Shown: in pieces, positions 1 to 8,535 of the stretch
Numbering within the stretch: the first letter of the stretch is position 1
How the letters are laid out: each line of letters begins with the position of its first letter
Assembly (NCBI RefSeq): GCF_003290185.1
Contig: NZ_QNFY01000014.1
Location: forward strand, 88,512 to 152,511
Length of the DNA stretch: 64,000 bases
Reading direction: 5' to 3'
From: Chryseobacterium lathyri
GTDB taxonomy: Bacteria; Bacteroidota; Bacteroidia; Flavobacteriales; Weeksellaceae
Position numbers and translations under genes: made by a program
Notes under the pieces: model-generated
Told to the model about the DNA's origin: nothing
The model's database searches: none
Seen by the model: the letters and a program-made list of their open reading frames with translations, nothing else

Positions 1-223
1 GAATTACAGCGATGATCCCTTTGATAAAAAGAAAAATAAGAAACAGGGAAATAATGCCGATAAATCCCAACATAAATTTGTATCCGAGCAATAGAAAATA
101 GAGAACTCCCACAGAACCGATTACTATAAAGAAAACAGGAATAACATTGGAGATCCAATGGATTCGGGCTTCATAATTCACAGATTCGGATGAAGTTTTG
201 AAATCAGTAAGAAAGTTTTTCAT
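1..223 (-). CDS. PH-domain (YdbS/YdbT-like) membrane protein, partial
   Basis: This gene begins at the ATG complementary to 221-223 and runs off the left edge, so only the first 74 residues are visible. After a polar start (MKNFLTDFKTSSESVNYEAR) comes an IHWI motif and two closely spaced hydrophobic helices separated by a short GYKF turn. That layout is typical of bacterial PH-domain proteins, where a membrane hairpin precedes a cytoplasmic PH domain, but the PH domain itself lies outside the window. Whether it belongs to the chromosome or to the mobile element cannot be told, because no left junction is visible. The family call rests on the hairpin and the HWI motif only. Confidence 0.5.
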   Translation of the reverse strand, partial: MKNFLTDFKTSSESVNYEARIHWISNVIPVFFIVIGSVGVLYFLLLGYKFMLGFIGIISLFLIFLFIKGIIAVI

Positions 224-448
224 GGTCAAGCTTTAATTAAAAAGAAGATTATCCCAATTTAGTGAAAAATAATAAAAAACTAACTAAAAATATCCCTAAA
301 ATTTAATTAAGGAAAATCACATGACAAAAAAAGCACTTCCTCCTTTTAGTCGGAAACGCATTTTTGCGAAAAGCGGAGCAAACCCATTCAAAAAACATCA
401 TGTTCTTTTCCATCGGTCGTTTTGAAAAAGTTTGCGAGCCCATTAATT

Positions 449-1348
449 TTATTTAAATGAAAGCTGATAATTGAAGTCAATTTCAAGTTTTGTTTTTTCA
501 TCCAAACTATCATATCTTTCTTTTATCAATGGGAATTTAATGATAATATTTTTAATCATGATGCACGTCATAAAGTAGGAATAAAATAGCATTAAATAAA
601 GCGTTTCTTTCATATGCTCATGATCCATAAGATGTTTTGTCTCCTTTAGCTGAAGGGCTAAGATTCCTTCGGAATGAGCATAAACAGAAGCTATAAAATA
701 AAAATTTGAAAAAACTCCTTCTTTACTAAATTTAGATTCTGAAAACATGGTATCCCAACTTTTAAACAACTTTCCGGTACCCTTATTTAACAAACCTCTT
801 TGTTCCTTTTCGGTTAGATTTTTGAAATATTTGTTATCCTTGATACTTTTCTTAAATTCATTAATGGACTTTTGTTCATTTTCGATTTTTTCTTTATCAA
901 GCGGTTCTGAAGTGGAAAAAACGGTTGACCGTTGCATCATGGACGACATAATCCACGACTCAAATCTTAATTTTTGTTCTTCATCTGATTCCGGATTAAT
1001 ATATAAATGCTGGTACATTAATAAAGACTCATATTGAGATCGGACAATTGTTATAATAGATGAAATATCCAGAAATTTTATGTGAGGAGCTTTATTCTCG
1101 TAAAAGCTTGAATGAATAGAATGCCCTTTGGCTAAATCAAGGAGACTTAAATTCTGCAAGTGAAATTTGATAACCAGTTGTTCAGAATAAATATCTTTTT
1201 CATCAAGCTTTATGTTTTGCTCTGCTAAAATTTCGTGCAGGTATATTAAAATATCGGACATTTTAAATAACCTTTTTTTTATATCATCAATGTTTTTGCT
1301 TTCATACAGCTGGTAAAATTCTAAAATTGCGGATAGATCTTCGTTCAT
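449..1348 (-). CDS. hypothetical all-helical protein, 299 aa
   Basis: I do not recognise this protein with certainty. It is 299 residues, predicted almost entirely helical, acidic and lysine-rich, without a signal peptide. Near residues 240-270 there is a hydrophobic stretch (LMLFYSYFMTCIMIKNIIIKF) that could be a buried helix or one membrane segment. The size, the helical pattern and the HSEG/H residues in the C-terminal half recall DUF5677/AbiV-type proteins of accessory genomes, but this is only an impression. The start is the ATG complementary to 1346-1348. It is the last gene of a leftward run after the polymerase genes, with 42 bp between it and the DnaE gene. Confidence 0.6.
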   Translation of the reverse strand: MNEDLSAILEFYQLYESKNIDDIKKRLFKMSDILIYLHEILAEQNIKLDEKDIYSEQLVIKFHLQNLSLLDLAKGHSIHSSFYENKAPHIKFLDISSIITIVRSQYESLLMYQHLYINPESDEEQKLRFESWIMSSMMQRSTVFSTSEPLDKEKIENEQKSINEFKKSIKDNKYFKNLTEKEQRGLLNKGTGKLFKSWDTMFSESKFSKEGVFSNFYFIASVYAHSEGILALQLKETKHLMDHEHMKETLYLMLFYSYFMTCIMIKNIIIKFPLIKERYDSLDEKTKLEIDFNYQLSFK

Positions 1349-1390
1349 TAGTTTAAATATAATAAAGTTGAGCGTAAAGATAATATGAAA

Positions 1391-4300
1391 CTATTTACTA
1401 TTACTGTTCATTTTCATTCTGGGAAGCCCTATCTCATGCTGCTGGGGATAAGGTTTCCGCCAGGTCATACTTATATCTTCACGAATGTTGTTGTAGGCTT
1501 CAAATGCCTTCTCTTTATCTAAAGAGTATCTTGGATCAGGAATAAAAGGCATTTTTGACATTTTGTTGATAGTAATAGTCGGAAAGTGGAAATCAACTTC
1601 AACAGTACCCAACAACAGATAGCAACCCCCGCCCTGAAACGGATATTGGGCAAGGGAGTCAGCAAAATGGGCCGTGTCGAAATATTCGCCCTCTGCGTCA
1701 ATCCATGTCCCAAAATACATTGCCCCCCGTTTTGTTGGAACATGTTTTCGTGCAATCAGGTAGGCCAACATCTTTACCTGTTTTTTGTGATACTTTGTAA
1801 GGTCTTTCGCCATAACATGACCTCTGTATTTTGTTTGCAGGAGATCAAAAGGGCTTACGGAAACCGGAAAGCCCAAAATCTCAATTTCATCAAATGCATC
1901 TTCCATAGGATGCCTGCTCACTTCAGGAAGTGTATATTTTTTCTGTGGCTCTTCTAATAATGTCAAATATTGGACTTTAGGCTTATTTCCTGCTAAAAGA
2001 AACCTTGCTTCAATCAATAGTTCATGTTTCTGCTTTCCTGTAAACCGGAAAGCCCCGATAAATATTAATGTTTGGAGTGTTTCAAGGCCAATGGGGATTC
2101 TTTTTACAAAGTTCTCCAATGACTGATATTCACCATTATTTTTTCTCTCTTCAGGAATTAAAGCTGCTATTTTGCTTTCAAGCTTTTCGATATGCATCAA
2201 CCCCAGATACACATCTTTCCCATATAATGTTGTCCTAAGTTCACTGCTGTTAACACAGGGATTTAGGATATTGGCTCCTGACATTCTGGCCTCATGAATA
2301 TACACCTCTGTACGGTAAAATCCTCCACCGTTGTTAATCGCTGAAACCATAAATTCAATAGGGTAATATACTTTCAAATACAAGCTTTGATAGCTCTCTA
2401 CCGCATAAGAAGCAGAATGTGCCTTACAGAAAGAATATCCTGCGAACGATTCAATCTGGCGATAGACTTCTTTGGATAACTGTTCAGGATGCCCTAATTT
2501 TCTGCATGATTCAAAAAAATGGTCTTTTACCTTTTGCAAGGCAGACAAAGATCTTCCTTTTCCACTCATTGCTCTTCGTAATATATCTCCGTCCGCAGCA
2601 CTCAGTCCCCCATAATGAAGGGCAATCCTGATGACGTCCTCCTGATACACCATGATGCCATATGTCTCACCGAGTTGCTCTTTAAAGACATCGTGGAAGT
2701 ATTCAAACTGGTCGGGGTTATTATGCCGGAAAATGTATTCCTTCATCATCCCGCTTTGGGCAACCCCGGGTCTGATAATGGAGGAAGCTGCTACCAGTGT
2801 TTTATAATTATCACATTTTAATCTTCGGAGAAGTCCACGCATGGCGGGAGATTCAATATAAAAGCACCCAATAGTTCGGCCCTGGCTCAGAAATTCATTG
2901 CATTTATTTTCGTCTTTGGATATCTTCGTATTCCTGATATCAACAGTAATTCCTCTTTTCTCTTCAATCAGCTTTACTGCATCATTAATGGTTCCGAGCC
3001 CTCTTTGGGAAAGAATGTCAAATTTCTCAAAACCTATTTCTTCGGCAATATGCATATCGAACTGAACAATAGAAAATCCTTTAGGGGGTAGCTCTAATGC
3101 CGTAAAGTTGGTAATCGGTTCTTCGGAAATTAAAATACCGCAGGAATGCATGCTTCTTTCGTTCGGAAACTTTTCTAAAAGCTTACCATATTTATGTACC
3201 AGCCTCGATACGGAATTATCATCGTGCTGCTCAACAGGCTGGGTTGCTAACGTATCAAGCTCTTCTTTAGGTAATCCAAATGCTTTTCCTACCTCCCGGA
3301 AAATAGACTTGTATTTAAATTCAACATTGGTTCCGCAAAATGCGACATGGTCTTTACCATATTTATTAAAAATATATTGTAGAATAGTATCACGTTCCTG
3401 CCAGCTCCAGTCAATATCAAAGTCCGGCGGGGTTTTACGGTTAAGATTCAGAAACCTTTCAAAATACAGGTCAAGCTCTAATGGACAAATATCAGTGATG
3501 CCCAGGCAGTAGGCAATGATGCTGTTGGCTCCACTTCCTCTCCCCACGTGCATAAACCCCATTGTATTGCTATACTGTATAATATCCCAGGTGATGAGAA
3601 AATAGGCACTGAAATTGAGCAGGTCAATTACTGTAAGCTCTTTTTCCACCCTTGCTCCGGCCTTTCCGTCATCGTGAGGATAGCGCTCTTTCAATCCTTT
3701 ATAAGCCAATTCTTTCAGCAATTGGAAATCACTTTCCTTACTGCCGGTAAAGTGCTTTTTGTTCTTGGGTGTAGAGTAATCAAACTCAAAATGGCATTGA
3801 TCCAGCATCCATGCTGTATTCCGGATAATTTGAGGATATTGTTGGTAAATATTCAATAAGTCGGTGACAGGAATAAGCCTTTCATTTTCCTTGCAGTAGT
3901 CATTTTCCTCAAGTTTTGTAATGAGGGTGTTACGGTCAATAGCCCTTAAAATCCGGTGCAGATTGTATTCTTTTTTTGTCTTATAGGTGACAGGCTGTAA
4001 TATAACCATTCTGGAAAGGTATCTTTTCAGTTTTGGGTTGATCAGAAGATTAAGTTCTTCCGGCCTAACACCTATGTACTCATTACTCTTAAGCTTAACA
4101 GGAAAATTATTTAATGGATAAATGGTAAATACATCGGAAAAAAAGGGATGGTACCTTGGTAGTTCTTTTCCTTCACAATTATGCCCGGTCAAAAGTTTAT
4201 TGATTTCACCAAGACCGTGTTTACTTTTTGCCAGGCAGATATAATATAAGCTGTTATCATTCCGGATTTCCATTCCGACCACAGGTTTAATGCCGTGCTT

Positions 4301-4456
4301 CCTGCACAACCTGTGAAAGTCATAAACACCCGTGATTGTATTAATATCCGTCAATGCTGCAAGCTGAATATTTAGCTCAACACACTGTTGAACCAGTTCT
4401 TTTACAGAAATGGTTCCGTACCGTAAGCTGTGAAAGGAATGACAATTTAAATACAT
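1391..4456 (-). CDS. dnaE2: DNA polymerase III alpha subunit, error-prone DnaE2/ImuC-like
   Basis: A C-family DNA polymerase of 1,021 residues. It opens with a PHP domain (NCHSFHSLRYGTISV, then AALTDINT and GIKPVVGMEI). The polymerase core shows the glycine-rich HVGRGSGANSI motif and the catalytic PDFDIDW motif at about residues 344-350, followed by YQEDV and GDILRRAMSGKGR. An OB-like segment lies near the C-terminus. It is shorter than replicative DnaE proteins (about 1,150 or more), which fits the DnaE2/ImuC translesion class. It lies 10 bp downstream of the DinB gene on the same strand, so the two are probably cotranscribed from the promoter next to the S24 regulator. I infer a damage-induced mutagenesis role carried by the element rather than a housekeeping one. 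Confidence 0.85.
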   Translation of the reverse strand: MYLNCHSFHSLRYGTISVKELVQQCVELNIQLAALTDINTITGVYDFHRLCRKHGIKPVVGMEIRNDNSLYYICLAKSKHGLGEINKLLTGHNCEGKELPRYHPFFSDVFTIYPLNNFPVKLKSNEYIGVRPEELNLLINPKLKRYLSRMVILQPVTYKTKKEYNLHRILRAIDRNTLITKLEENDYCKENERLIPVTDLLNIYQQYPQIIRNTAWMLDQCHFEFDYSTPKNKKHFTGSKESDFQLLKELAYKGLKERYPHDDGKAGARVEKELTVIDLLNFSAYFLITWDIIQYSNTMGFMHVGRGSGANSIIAYCLGITDICPLELDLYFERFLNLNRKTPPDFDIDWSWQERDTILQYIFNKYGKDHVAFCGTNVEFKYKSIFREVGKAFGLPKEELDTLATQPVEQHDDNSVSRLVHKYGKLLEKFPNERSMHSCGILISEEPITNFTALELPPKGFSIVQFDMHIAEEIGFEKFDILSQRGLGTINDAVKLIEEKRGITVDIRNTKISKDENKCNEFLSQGRTIGCFYIESPAMRGLLRRLKCDNYKTLVAASSIIRPGVAQSGMMKEYIFRHNNPDQFEYFHDVFKEQLGETYGIMVYQEDVIRIALHYGGLSAADGDILRRAMSGKGRSLSALQKVKDHFFESCRKLGHPEQLSKEVYRQIESFAGYSFCKAHSASYAVESYQSLYLKVYYPIEFMVSAINNGGGFYRTEVYIHEARMSGANILNPCVNSSELRTTLYGKDVYLGLMHIEKLESKIAALIPEERKNNGEYQSLENFVKRIPIGLETLQTLIFIGAFRFTGKQKHELLIEARFLLAGNKPKVQYLTLLEEPQKKYTLPEVSRHPMEDAFDEIEILGFPVSVSPFDLLQTKYRGHVMAKDLTKYHKKQVKMLAYLIARKHVPTKRGAMYFGTWIDAEGEYFDTAHFADSLAQYPFQGGGCYLLLGTVEVDFHFPTITINKMSKMPFIPDPRYSLDKEKAFEAYNNIREDISMTWRKPYPQQHEIGLPRMKMNSNSK

Positions 4457-4466
4457 AATGAAAATA

Positions 4467-5612
4467 TTATGGTGTTAAAAATCCTGAAGCCCTCGCAACA
4501 CTCATATTGCCAAACCTCAATTTAATCTTATCCATTGCCTGGTAAAGGTTCATAAGCTCTTCGGTGTCTTCAAACAGGTTCATTTGATGGCAGCCGTGGA
4601 CTAATCCTGTAAACTTTACGCCCACCAGCCTTATTCTCATTCTTCTTGAATAGACCTTATTAAAGAGGTCAAGGACATATCTGAGTAGGGTATGGTCGGA
4701 TGATGTATAAGGAACCCTGCACTGTTTGGTTTCAGTATCAAAATTGGAATACCTGATTTTTACGACAACAACGGAAGTCAGCCATTTCTCTTTTCTAAGC
4801 TGGAAGCATAATTGTTCAACCATGCCTGATAAAATGCTTTTAATTCCTGTAATGTCAATCGTATCCTGTGAAAAGGTGTTTTCTGTTGATATGGATTTTC
4901 TTTCGGAATATGGGACAACAGGAGCTTCGTCAATTCCATTGGCTTTTTTCCAAAGCTCCATACCGTTCTTTCCGATCAGCTGTTGCAATACTTCTACCGG
5001 CATTTCGGAAAGTGTCCGAATAGTCCGTACCCCAATTCTGGAAAGCAGCTGGAAGGTCACATTCCCGACCATAGGAATTTTTTTAACGGAAAGAGGATTT
5101 AAGAAAGGTTTTATTTGCTGTTTTGGAATTTCCAACCTTCCGATGGGCTTAGACTCACCAGTTCCTATCTTGGAAACGGTCTTATTTGTTGACAATGCAA
5201 AGCTGATGGGGAGTCCCGTGTTTTTGGTAACAGATTCAGCAATTTCAGTAGTCCATTTATAACATCCGAAAAACTGATCCATTCCGGATAAGTCCATATA
5301 AAATTCGTCGATGCTGGCTTTCTCCATTAAGGGGGCTTTTTCCTGAATAATCTCTGTTACAGTATGGGACATTTGTGAATAATATTCCATGTCTCCCTTT
5401 ATAACCTTCGCATCGGGGCAAAGTTTCAATGCCATCTTTATAGGCATGGCACTCCTTACTCCAAAATATCTCGTTTCATACGAGCAGGAAGCAACCACGC
5501 CCCTGTCCCCACCACCTATAATGAGGGGAGCTCCTACCAAGCTGGAATTCTTTAGTCTCTCACAAGAGACGAAAAATGTATCCAGGTCCATATGAACGAT
5601 TGCTTTTTCCAT
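4467..5612 (-). CDS. dinB: Y-family DNA polymerase IV (DinB/UmuC type)
   Basis: A 381-residue Y-family translesion polymerase. The N-terminus has the metal-binding HMDLDTFFVSCER motif (D9, D11) and the second acidic motif ASIDEFYMDL (D102, E103). Helix-hairpin-helix sequence (VKKIPMVGNVTFQLLSRIG) and a little-finger domain follow, as expected for DinB. The annotated ATG is complementary to 5610-5612. The gene is first in a leftward pair with the DnaE2-like gene and diverges from the S24 repressor gene across a 61-bp region holding palindromic operator half-sites. A TAATTTTG element 4 bp upstream of the start on the minus strand resembles the Bacteroidetes -7 box and overlaps the repressor site region, so control by the repressor is likely. 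Confidence 0.9.
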   Translation of the reverse strand: MEKAIVHMDLDTFFVSCERLKNSSLVGAPLIIGGGDRGVVASCSYETRYFGVRSAMPIKMALKLCPDAKVIKGDMEYYSQMSHTVTEIIQEKAPLMEKASIDEFYMDLSGMDQFFGCYKWTTEIAESVTKNTGLPISFALSTNKTVSKIGTGESKPIGRLEIPKQQIKPFLNPLSVKKIPMVGNVTFQLLSRIGVRTIRTLSEMPVEVLQQLIGKNGMELWKKANGIDEAPVVPYSERKSISTENTFSQDTIDITGIKSILSGMVEQLCFQLRKEKWLTSVVVVKIRYSNFDTETKQCRVPYTSSDHTLLRYVLDLFNKVYSRRMRIRLVGVKFTGLVHGCHQMNLFEDTEELMNLYQAMDKIKLRFGNMSVARASGFLTP

Positions 5613-5630
5613 GTGACAAAATTATTATGA

Positions 5631-5674
5631 TTTGTAGCAATTTTTTGTAAATTTGTTGCTATAAATTATAGCAA
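5631..5674. promoter_or_regulatory. divergent operator/promoter with TAGCAA/TTGCTA half-sites
   Basis: A perfect inverted repeat TTGCTAT-AAATT-ATAGCAA occupies 5656-5674 and ends on the first base of the S24 gene start codon. A third half-site, TAGCAA, lies at 5635-5640, making three half-sites of alternating orientation. A -7-like box TAAATTTG (5648-5655) points toward the S24 gene, and TAATTTTG on the other strand (5617-5624) points toward dinB. I infer autorepression plus repression of the polymerase pair. Confidence 0.65.
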
Positions 5675-6444
5675 TGTCAATTTTTTCAGATAACATGCGG
5701 TATTTGAGAGGTCAGCTTAAGTACTCTCAGCAAAAAGTAGCTGACAGTTTATCCATAACCCGTGGACGGTATGGAAAATATGAAGATGGAGCTACTGAAC
5801 CGCCCATAGATATCTTGGTAAAAATATCAAGGTATTATAAGATTAGCATTGATCTGCTAGTTTCGGTTGATATCAGAAAATACCCTCTTGATGATATGAT
5901 AAAGCTACCGGATAACAGGATTGTCCTGCCTGTTAAAGTGGATCAGGCAGGAGAGAATAAGATAGAAATTGTTCCACATAAAGCATCAATGGGATATTTG
6001 AATGGGTACAGCGACTCTGAATATATTGATAGCCTTCAATATATGTCCTTACCCTTTTTACGGAATGGAATATACCGGGCTTTTCCAGTTGGAGGGGACT
6101 CAATGCCCCCCTATAACGATAAGACTCATATCGTAGGAAAGTATATTGAAAGTAAGGATGATCTTAAAAAAGGGAAAACTTATCTTTTTATTACCAAAGA
6201 AGGGATGGTTTATAAACGATATGTTGAGCAGAATGAATTTGGAACATTTGTGAAATCCGACAATAGCTTTTATAGCCCTTATGAAATCGAGTGGTCGGAA
6301 GTCCTGGAAATATGGGAATATGAATGCAGCATCAATCGGGATGAATTGGGACTATGGAATTATGGACAACCGGATGTACAGGCCATGTTTCTGTCTTTAA
6401 AAAGCGATATACAAAATTTAAAACAACAACTTAACAATAAATGA
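5674..6444 (+). CDS. LexA-like repressor: XRE HTH plus S24 peptidase domain
   Basis: A 256-residue regulator. Residues about 5-60 form an XRE-type helix-turn-helix (MRYLRGQLKYSQQKVADSLSITRGRYGKYEDG). The C-terminal half is an S24/LexA-type self-cleaving domain with Ser143 in GGDSM and Lys181 in VYKRY, the expected Ser-Lys dyad. Where family members carry an Ala-Gly cleavage site before GYL.GY, this protein has KASMGYLNGY, so the scissile pair may be Met-Gly or displaced. It is divergent from dinB-dnaE2 with operators overlapping its own start codon. Established knowledge: such proteins derepress translesion genes after RecA-stimulated cleavage. Its stop codon overlaps the start of the nuclease gene by 4 nt. 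Confidence 0.85.
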   Translation: MSIFSDNMRYLRGQLKYSQQKVADSLSITRGRYGKYEDGATEPPIDILVKISRYYKISIDLLVSVDIRKYPLDDMIKLPDNRIVLPVKVDQAGENKIEIVPHKASMGYLNGYSDSEYIDSLQYMSLPFLRNGIYRAFPVGGDSMPPYNDKTHIVGKYIESKDDLKKGKTYLFITKEGMVYKRYVEQNEFGTFVKSDNSFYSPYEIEWSEVLEIWEYECSINRDELGLWNYGQPDVQAMFLSLKSDIQNLKQQLNNK

Positions 6445-6917
6445 TGAAACAATTTATTTTTTTAATTCTGCTATTACCGACTATGGTATTTTCTCAAACT
6501 ATTGCAAAAGTCATCGGAATAACCGACGGAGACACCATTACCGTACTTTTGGAAGGAAATATCCAAAAAAAGCTCCGGCTGGCAGAAGTGGATTGCCCCG
6601 AAAGTGGGCAGCCATTTGGGAAAAATGCAAAGCAATTCACATCTGACCAGGTTTTCGGAAAGCAGATCTCATTTGTCGAAACCGATACCGATCGTTATGG
6701 AAGAACCATAGCTAAGGTTTATTATGATAAGGAAAAGTACCTTTCAGCAGAAATTATCAAAGCAGGGCTTGGGTGGTGGTATCATTATTTTTCTAAAGAT
6801 AGATCATTAGGTGATTTACAGGAAGAGGCAAAGTTGGAAAAATTAGGTTTGTGGCAAGATAAATATACCGTTTCACCTTGGGAATATAGGAAAATGCAGA
6901 GAGAAAAGGTTAACTAA
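6441..6917 (+). CDS. secreted thermonuclease-like (SNase) protein
   Basis: A 158-residue staphylococcal-nuclease-fold protein with a Sec signal peptide (cleavage probably after MVFSQ). The catalytic pattern is present: R46 and E54 within KLRLAEVDCPE, and R88 in DRYGRTIAKV, matching the Arg/Glu/Arg set of SNase. The ITDGDT calcium-site loop is also seen. The length is typical of single-domain SNases. Translation is probably coupled to the upstream repressor gene, since ATGATG overlaps its stop. Nucleases of this type are common cargo near mobilisation regions of Bacteroidetes elements. The biological role here is not shown by the sequence. Confidence 0.85.
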   Translation: MMKQFIFLILLLPTMVFSQTIAKVIGITDGDTITVLLEGNIQKKLRLAEVDCPESGQPFGKNAKQFTSDQVFGKQISFVETDTDRYGRTIAKVYYDKEKYLSAEIIKAGLGWWYHYFSKDRSLGDLQEEAKLEKLGLWQDKYTVSPWEYRKMQREKVN

Positions 6918-7044
6918 TGATATTCTAAATGTCCACATCGGGGTTAGAGAATATAATACTAAAATTTAACTAAACAGATAAGGTGACAATTCAGTCTGTA
7001 TGCTTAAAAGCTAAAGTAAGCATTACAAAAGTAATTGCGGAGTG

Positions 7045-7082
7045 TTTTACTATAATTTATTTAAGAGGCTTTGCTATCTTTG
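7045..7082 (+). promoter_or_regulatory. Bacteroidetes-type promoter of the DUF1016 gene
   Basis: TATCTTTG at 7075-7082 matches the TAnnTTTG -7 consensus 24 bp before the DUF1016 start codon. The -33 element is weak (GTTTT near 7044-7048). Confidence 0.45.
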
Positions 7083-7106
7083 TAGGTATAAGAAATATGC
7101 TTTTAT

Positions 7107-8147
7107 ATGAGCGATGAAATTATCTATCATAAAGATTACCAGGATTGGACAGCATTTATAGCAGATAAAATAAAGTTTACCCAAACCCAGGCAGCTTTAA
7201 AGGTCAATGCAGAGTTATTAACTCTGTATTGGGAAATCGGAAATTCTATCATTGAAAAGCAAAAACAAAATGGTTGGGGGAGTAAAATTATTGACCTTTT
7301 AGCATCAGATTTGGCTAAGAATTTTCCTGAAAGCAAAGGGTTTTCTGTTAGGAATCTCAAATATATGCGGGCTTTTGCGGAAGCATATCCGGACTTTCCA
7401 ATAGTGCAAGTGCCACTTGCACAATCTGGTGGTGAACTTGTGCAAGTGCCACTTGCACAAATTACATGGTATCATCATATCAGTCTGTTAACCAAAGTGA
7501 AGGATACAGCAGAAAGAGCTTTTTATATCATAGAAACCGTCAAAAATGAATGGAGCCGAAATGTGATGCTGCTACAAATTCAGAGTAATTTATATGGAAG
7601 AATAGGGAAGGCAATCCATAATTTTGAACAAACTTTACCGGAATATCAGTCCGATTTAGCCAAAAGTATTTTTAAGGATCCCTATCATTTTGATTTCTTA
7701 ATGCTTTCTGAAAAAGTAAAAGAACTTGAAATAGAAAAGCTTCTGACTCATAAAATTACTGACTTTTTATTGGAACTGGGAAAAGGTTTTGCCTTTGTAG
7801 GCAGGCAGTATCCGGTTGAAGTTGATAATACAGACTACAAAATAGATTTACTTTTTTACCATACGGTGTTACACGCTTATGTTGTTATTGAGCTCAAGGC
7901 AGGAGAGTTTTTACCCGAATATATCTCAAAGCTGAATTTTTACATCAGTGCCATAGATGATAAGCTTAAAACCCCAGCCGATGAACCTACGATCGGATTA
8001 TTACTCTGTGCATCAAAAAGCAATGTTAAAGTAGAATACGCCATGCGGGGTATGGATAAACCACTAGGAGTTGCCACCTACCAATTGGAGCAATTGGTAA
8101 AAGATAATATTGAGCAGCTTGACAAAAACGGTGACGAAGAACAATAA
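7107..8147 (+). CDS. DUF1016/YhcG-type PD-(D/E)XK nuclease
   Basis: A 346-residue protein with the two-domain layout of the DUF1016 (YhcG) family. The N-terminal domain carries YWEIGNSIIEKQKQNGWGSKIIDLLA and FSVRNLKYMRAFAEAYPD. The C-terminal PD-(D/E)XK nuclease domain has D247 (YKIDLLFYH) and E262-x-K264 (VIELKAGEF). Between the domains a short peptide (VQVPLAQ) is duplicated, encoded by a repeated near-palindrome at 7403-7459. Family members are linked to mobile elements and to DNA-break processing or restriction, but function is not settled. It has its own promoter and stands alone between the SNase gene and a regulatory region. Confidence 0.85.
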   Translation: MSDEIIYHKDYQDWTAFIADKIKFTQTQAALKVNAELLTLYWEIGNSIIEKQKQNGWGSKIIDLLASDLAKNFPESKGFSVRNLKYMRAFAEAYPDFPIVQVPLAQSGGELVQVPLAQITWYHHISLLTKVKDTAERAFYIIETVKNEWSRNVMLLQIQSNLYGRIGKAIHNFEQTLPEYQSDLAKSIFKDPYHFDFLMLSEKVKELEIEKLLTHKITDFLLELGKGFAFVGRQYPVEVDNTDYKIDLLFYHTVLHAYVVIELKAGEFLPEYISKLNFYISAIDDKLKTPADEPTIGLLLCASKSNVKVEYAMRGMDKPLGVATYQLEQLVKDNIEQLDKNGDEEQ

Positions 8148-8223
8148 AGATTAAAGACTTCTCATAGAAAACTTTTAAAAGCGGATTGATAAGATTTTTT
8201 TTCTTTTTGATTAAATACATCTA

Positions 8224-8310
8224 CAACTGTGTAAATTAACTATTGGTTATCTTTTAACCCGCGTAAACATATCCATATTTTCTTTTAGCCCTCTTAAAAA
8301 GATTAATGTA
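8224..8310. repeat. degenerate outlying copy of the CCTGnGTAA repeat
   Basis: The stretch from ACTGTGTAAATTAAC to ACCCGCGTAAACATATCCATATTTTCTTTTAGCCC matches, with several mismatches, the motif pair found in the tandem array at 9407-9780 (consensus CCTGnGTAA, then TACCCATGTTTTCTTTTAACC). It lies about 1.1 kb to the left of that array. Confidence 0.4.
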
Positions 8311-8399
8311 GATAAATTGTAGGATGCACACACAAGTTGTCAGCATGCTTAGCAATCGTTTTGGAGATTATCTAATTTTTTATCAAAACCAGAGTTCCA

Positions 8400-8519
8400 T
8401 CACCAATTAATGGATCTATTCACTCCCCAAGTTCCTACTTTTATATACTTAGAAATAAAAATCAGAATTAAGATAATTACTACTATTATTGCAAAAATAT
8501 AAAGCTTATTTTTTTTCAT
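8400..8519 (-). CDS. small single-pass membrane protein, 39 aa
   Basis: A short open frame from the ATG complementary to 8517-8519 to a TGA at 8400-8402. It encodes a two-lysine N-terminus (MKKNKLY), one strongly hydrophobic helix of about 17 residues rich in Ile, Leu and Val, then a basic tail ending SINW. It lies 16 bp downstream of the 90-residue gene on the same strand, so the two may be cotranscribed. No family is recognised. The composition is that of a genuine small membrane protein rather than random sequence, but AT-rich DNA can produce such frames by chance. Confidence 0.4.
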   Translation of the reverse strand: MKKNKLYIFAIIVVIILILIFISKYIKVGTWGVNRSINW

Positions 8520-8535
8520 CTTTTTTGAGATTACC

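Noticed and set aside
333..430. Short palindromes (CGCATTTTTGCG, TTTGC...GCAAA) near the left edge, considered as an att site or a REP element.
   Set aside because: They are short and imperfect, there is no matching copy at the right junction, and no integrase or tRNA gene lies beside them.
1519..3859. Several open frames of 68-134 codons antisense or alternate to the DnaE gene.
   Set aside because: They lie wholly within a gene with clear polymerase motifs, and have cysteine- and serine-rich shadow-like composition and no family features.
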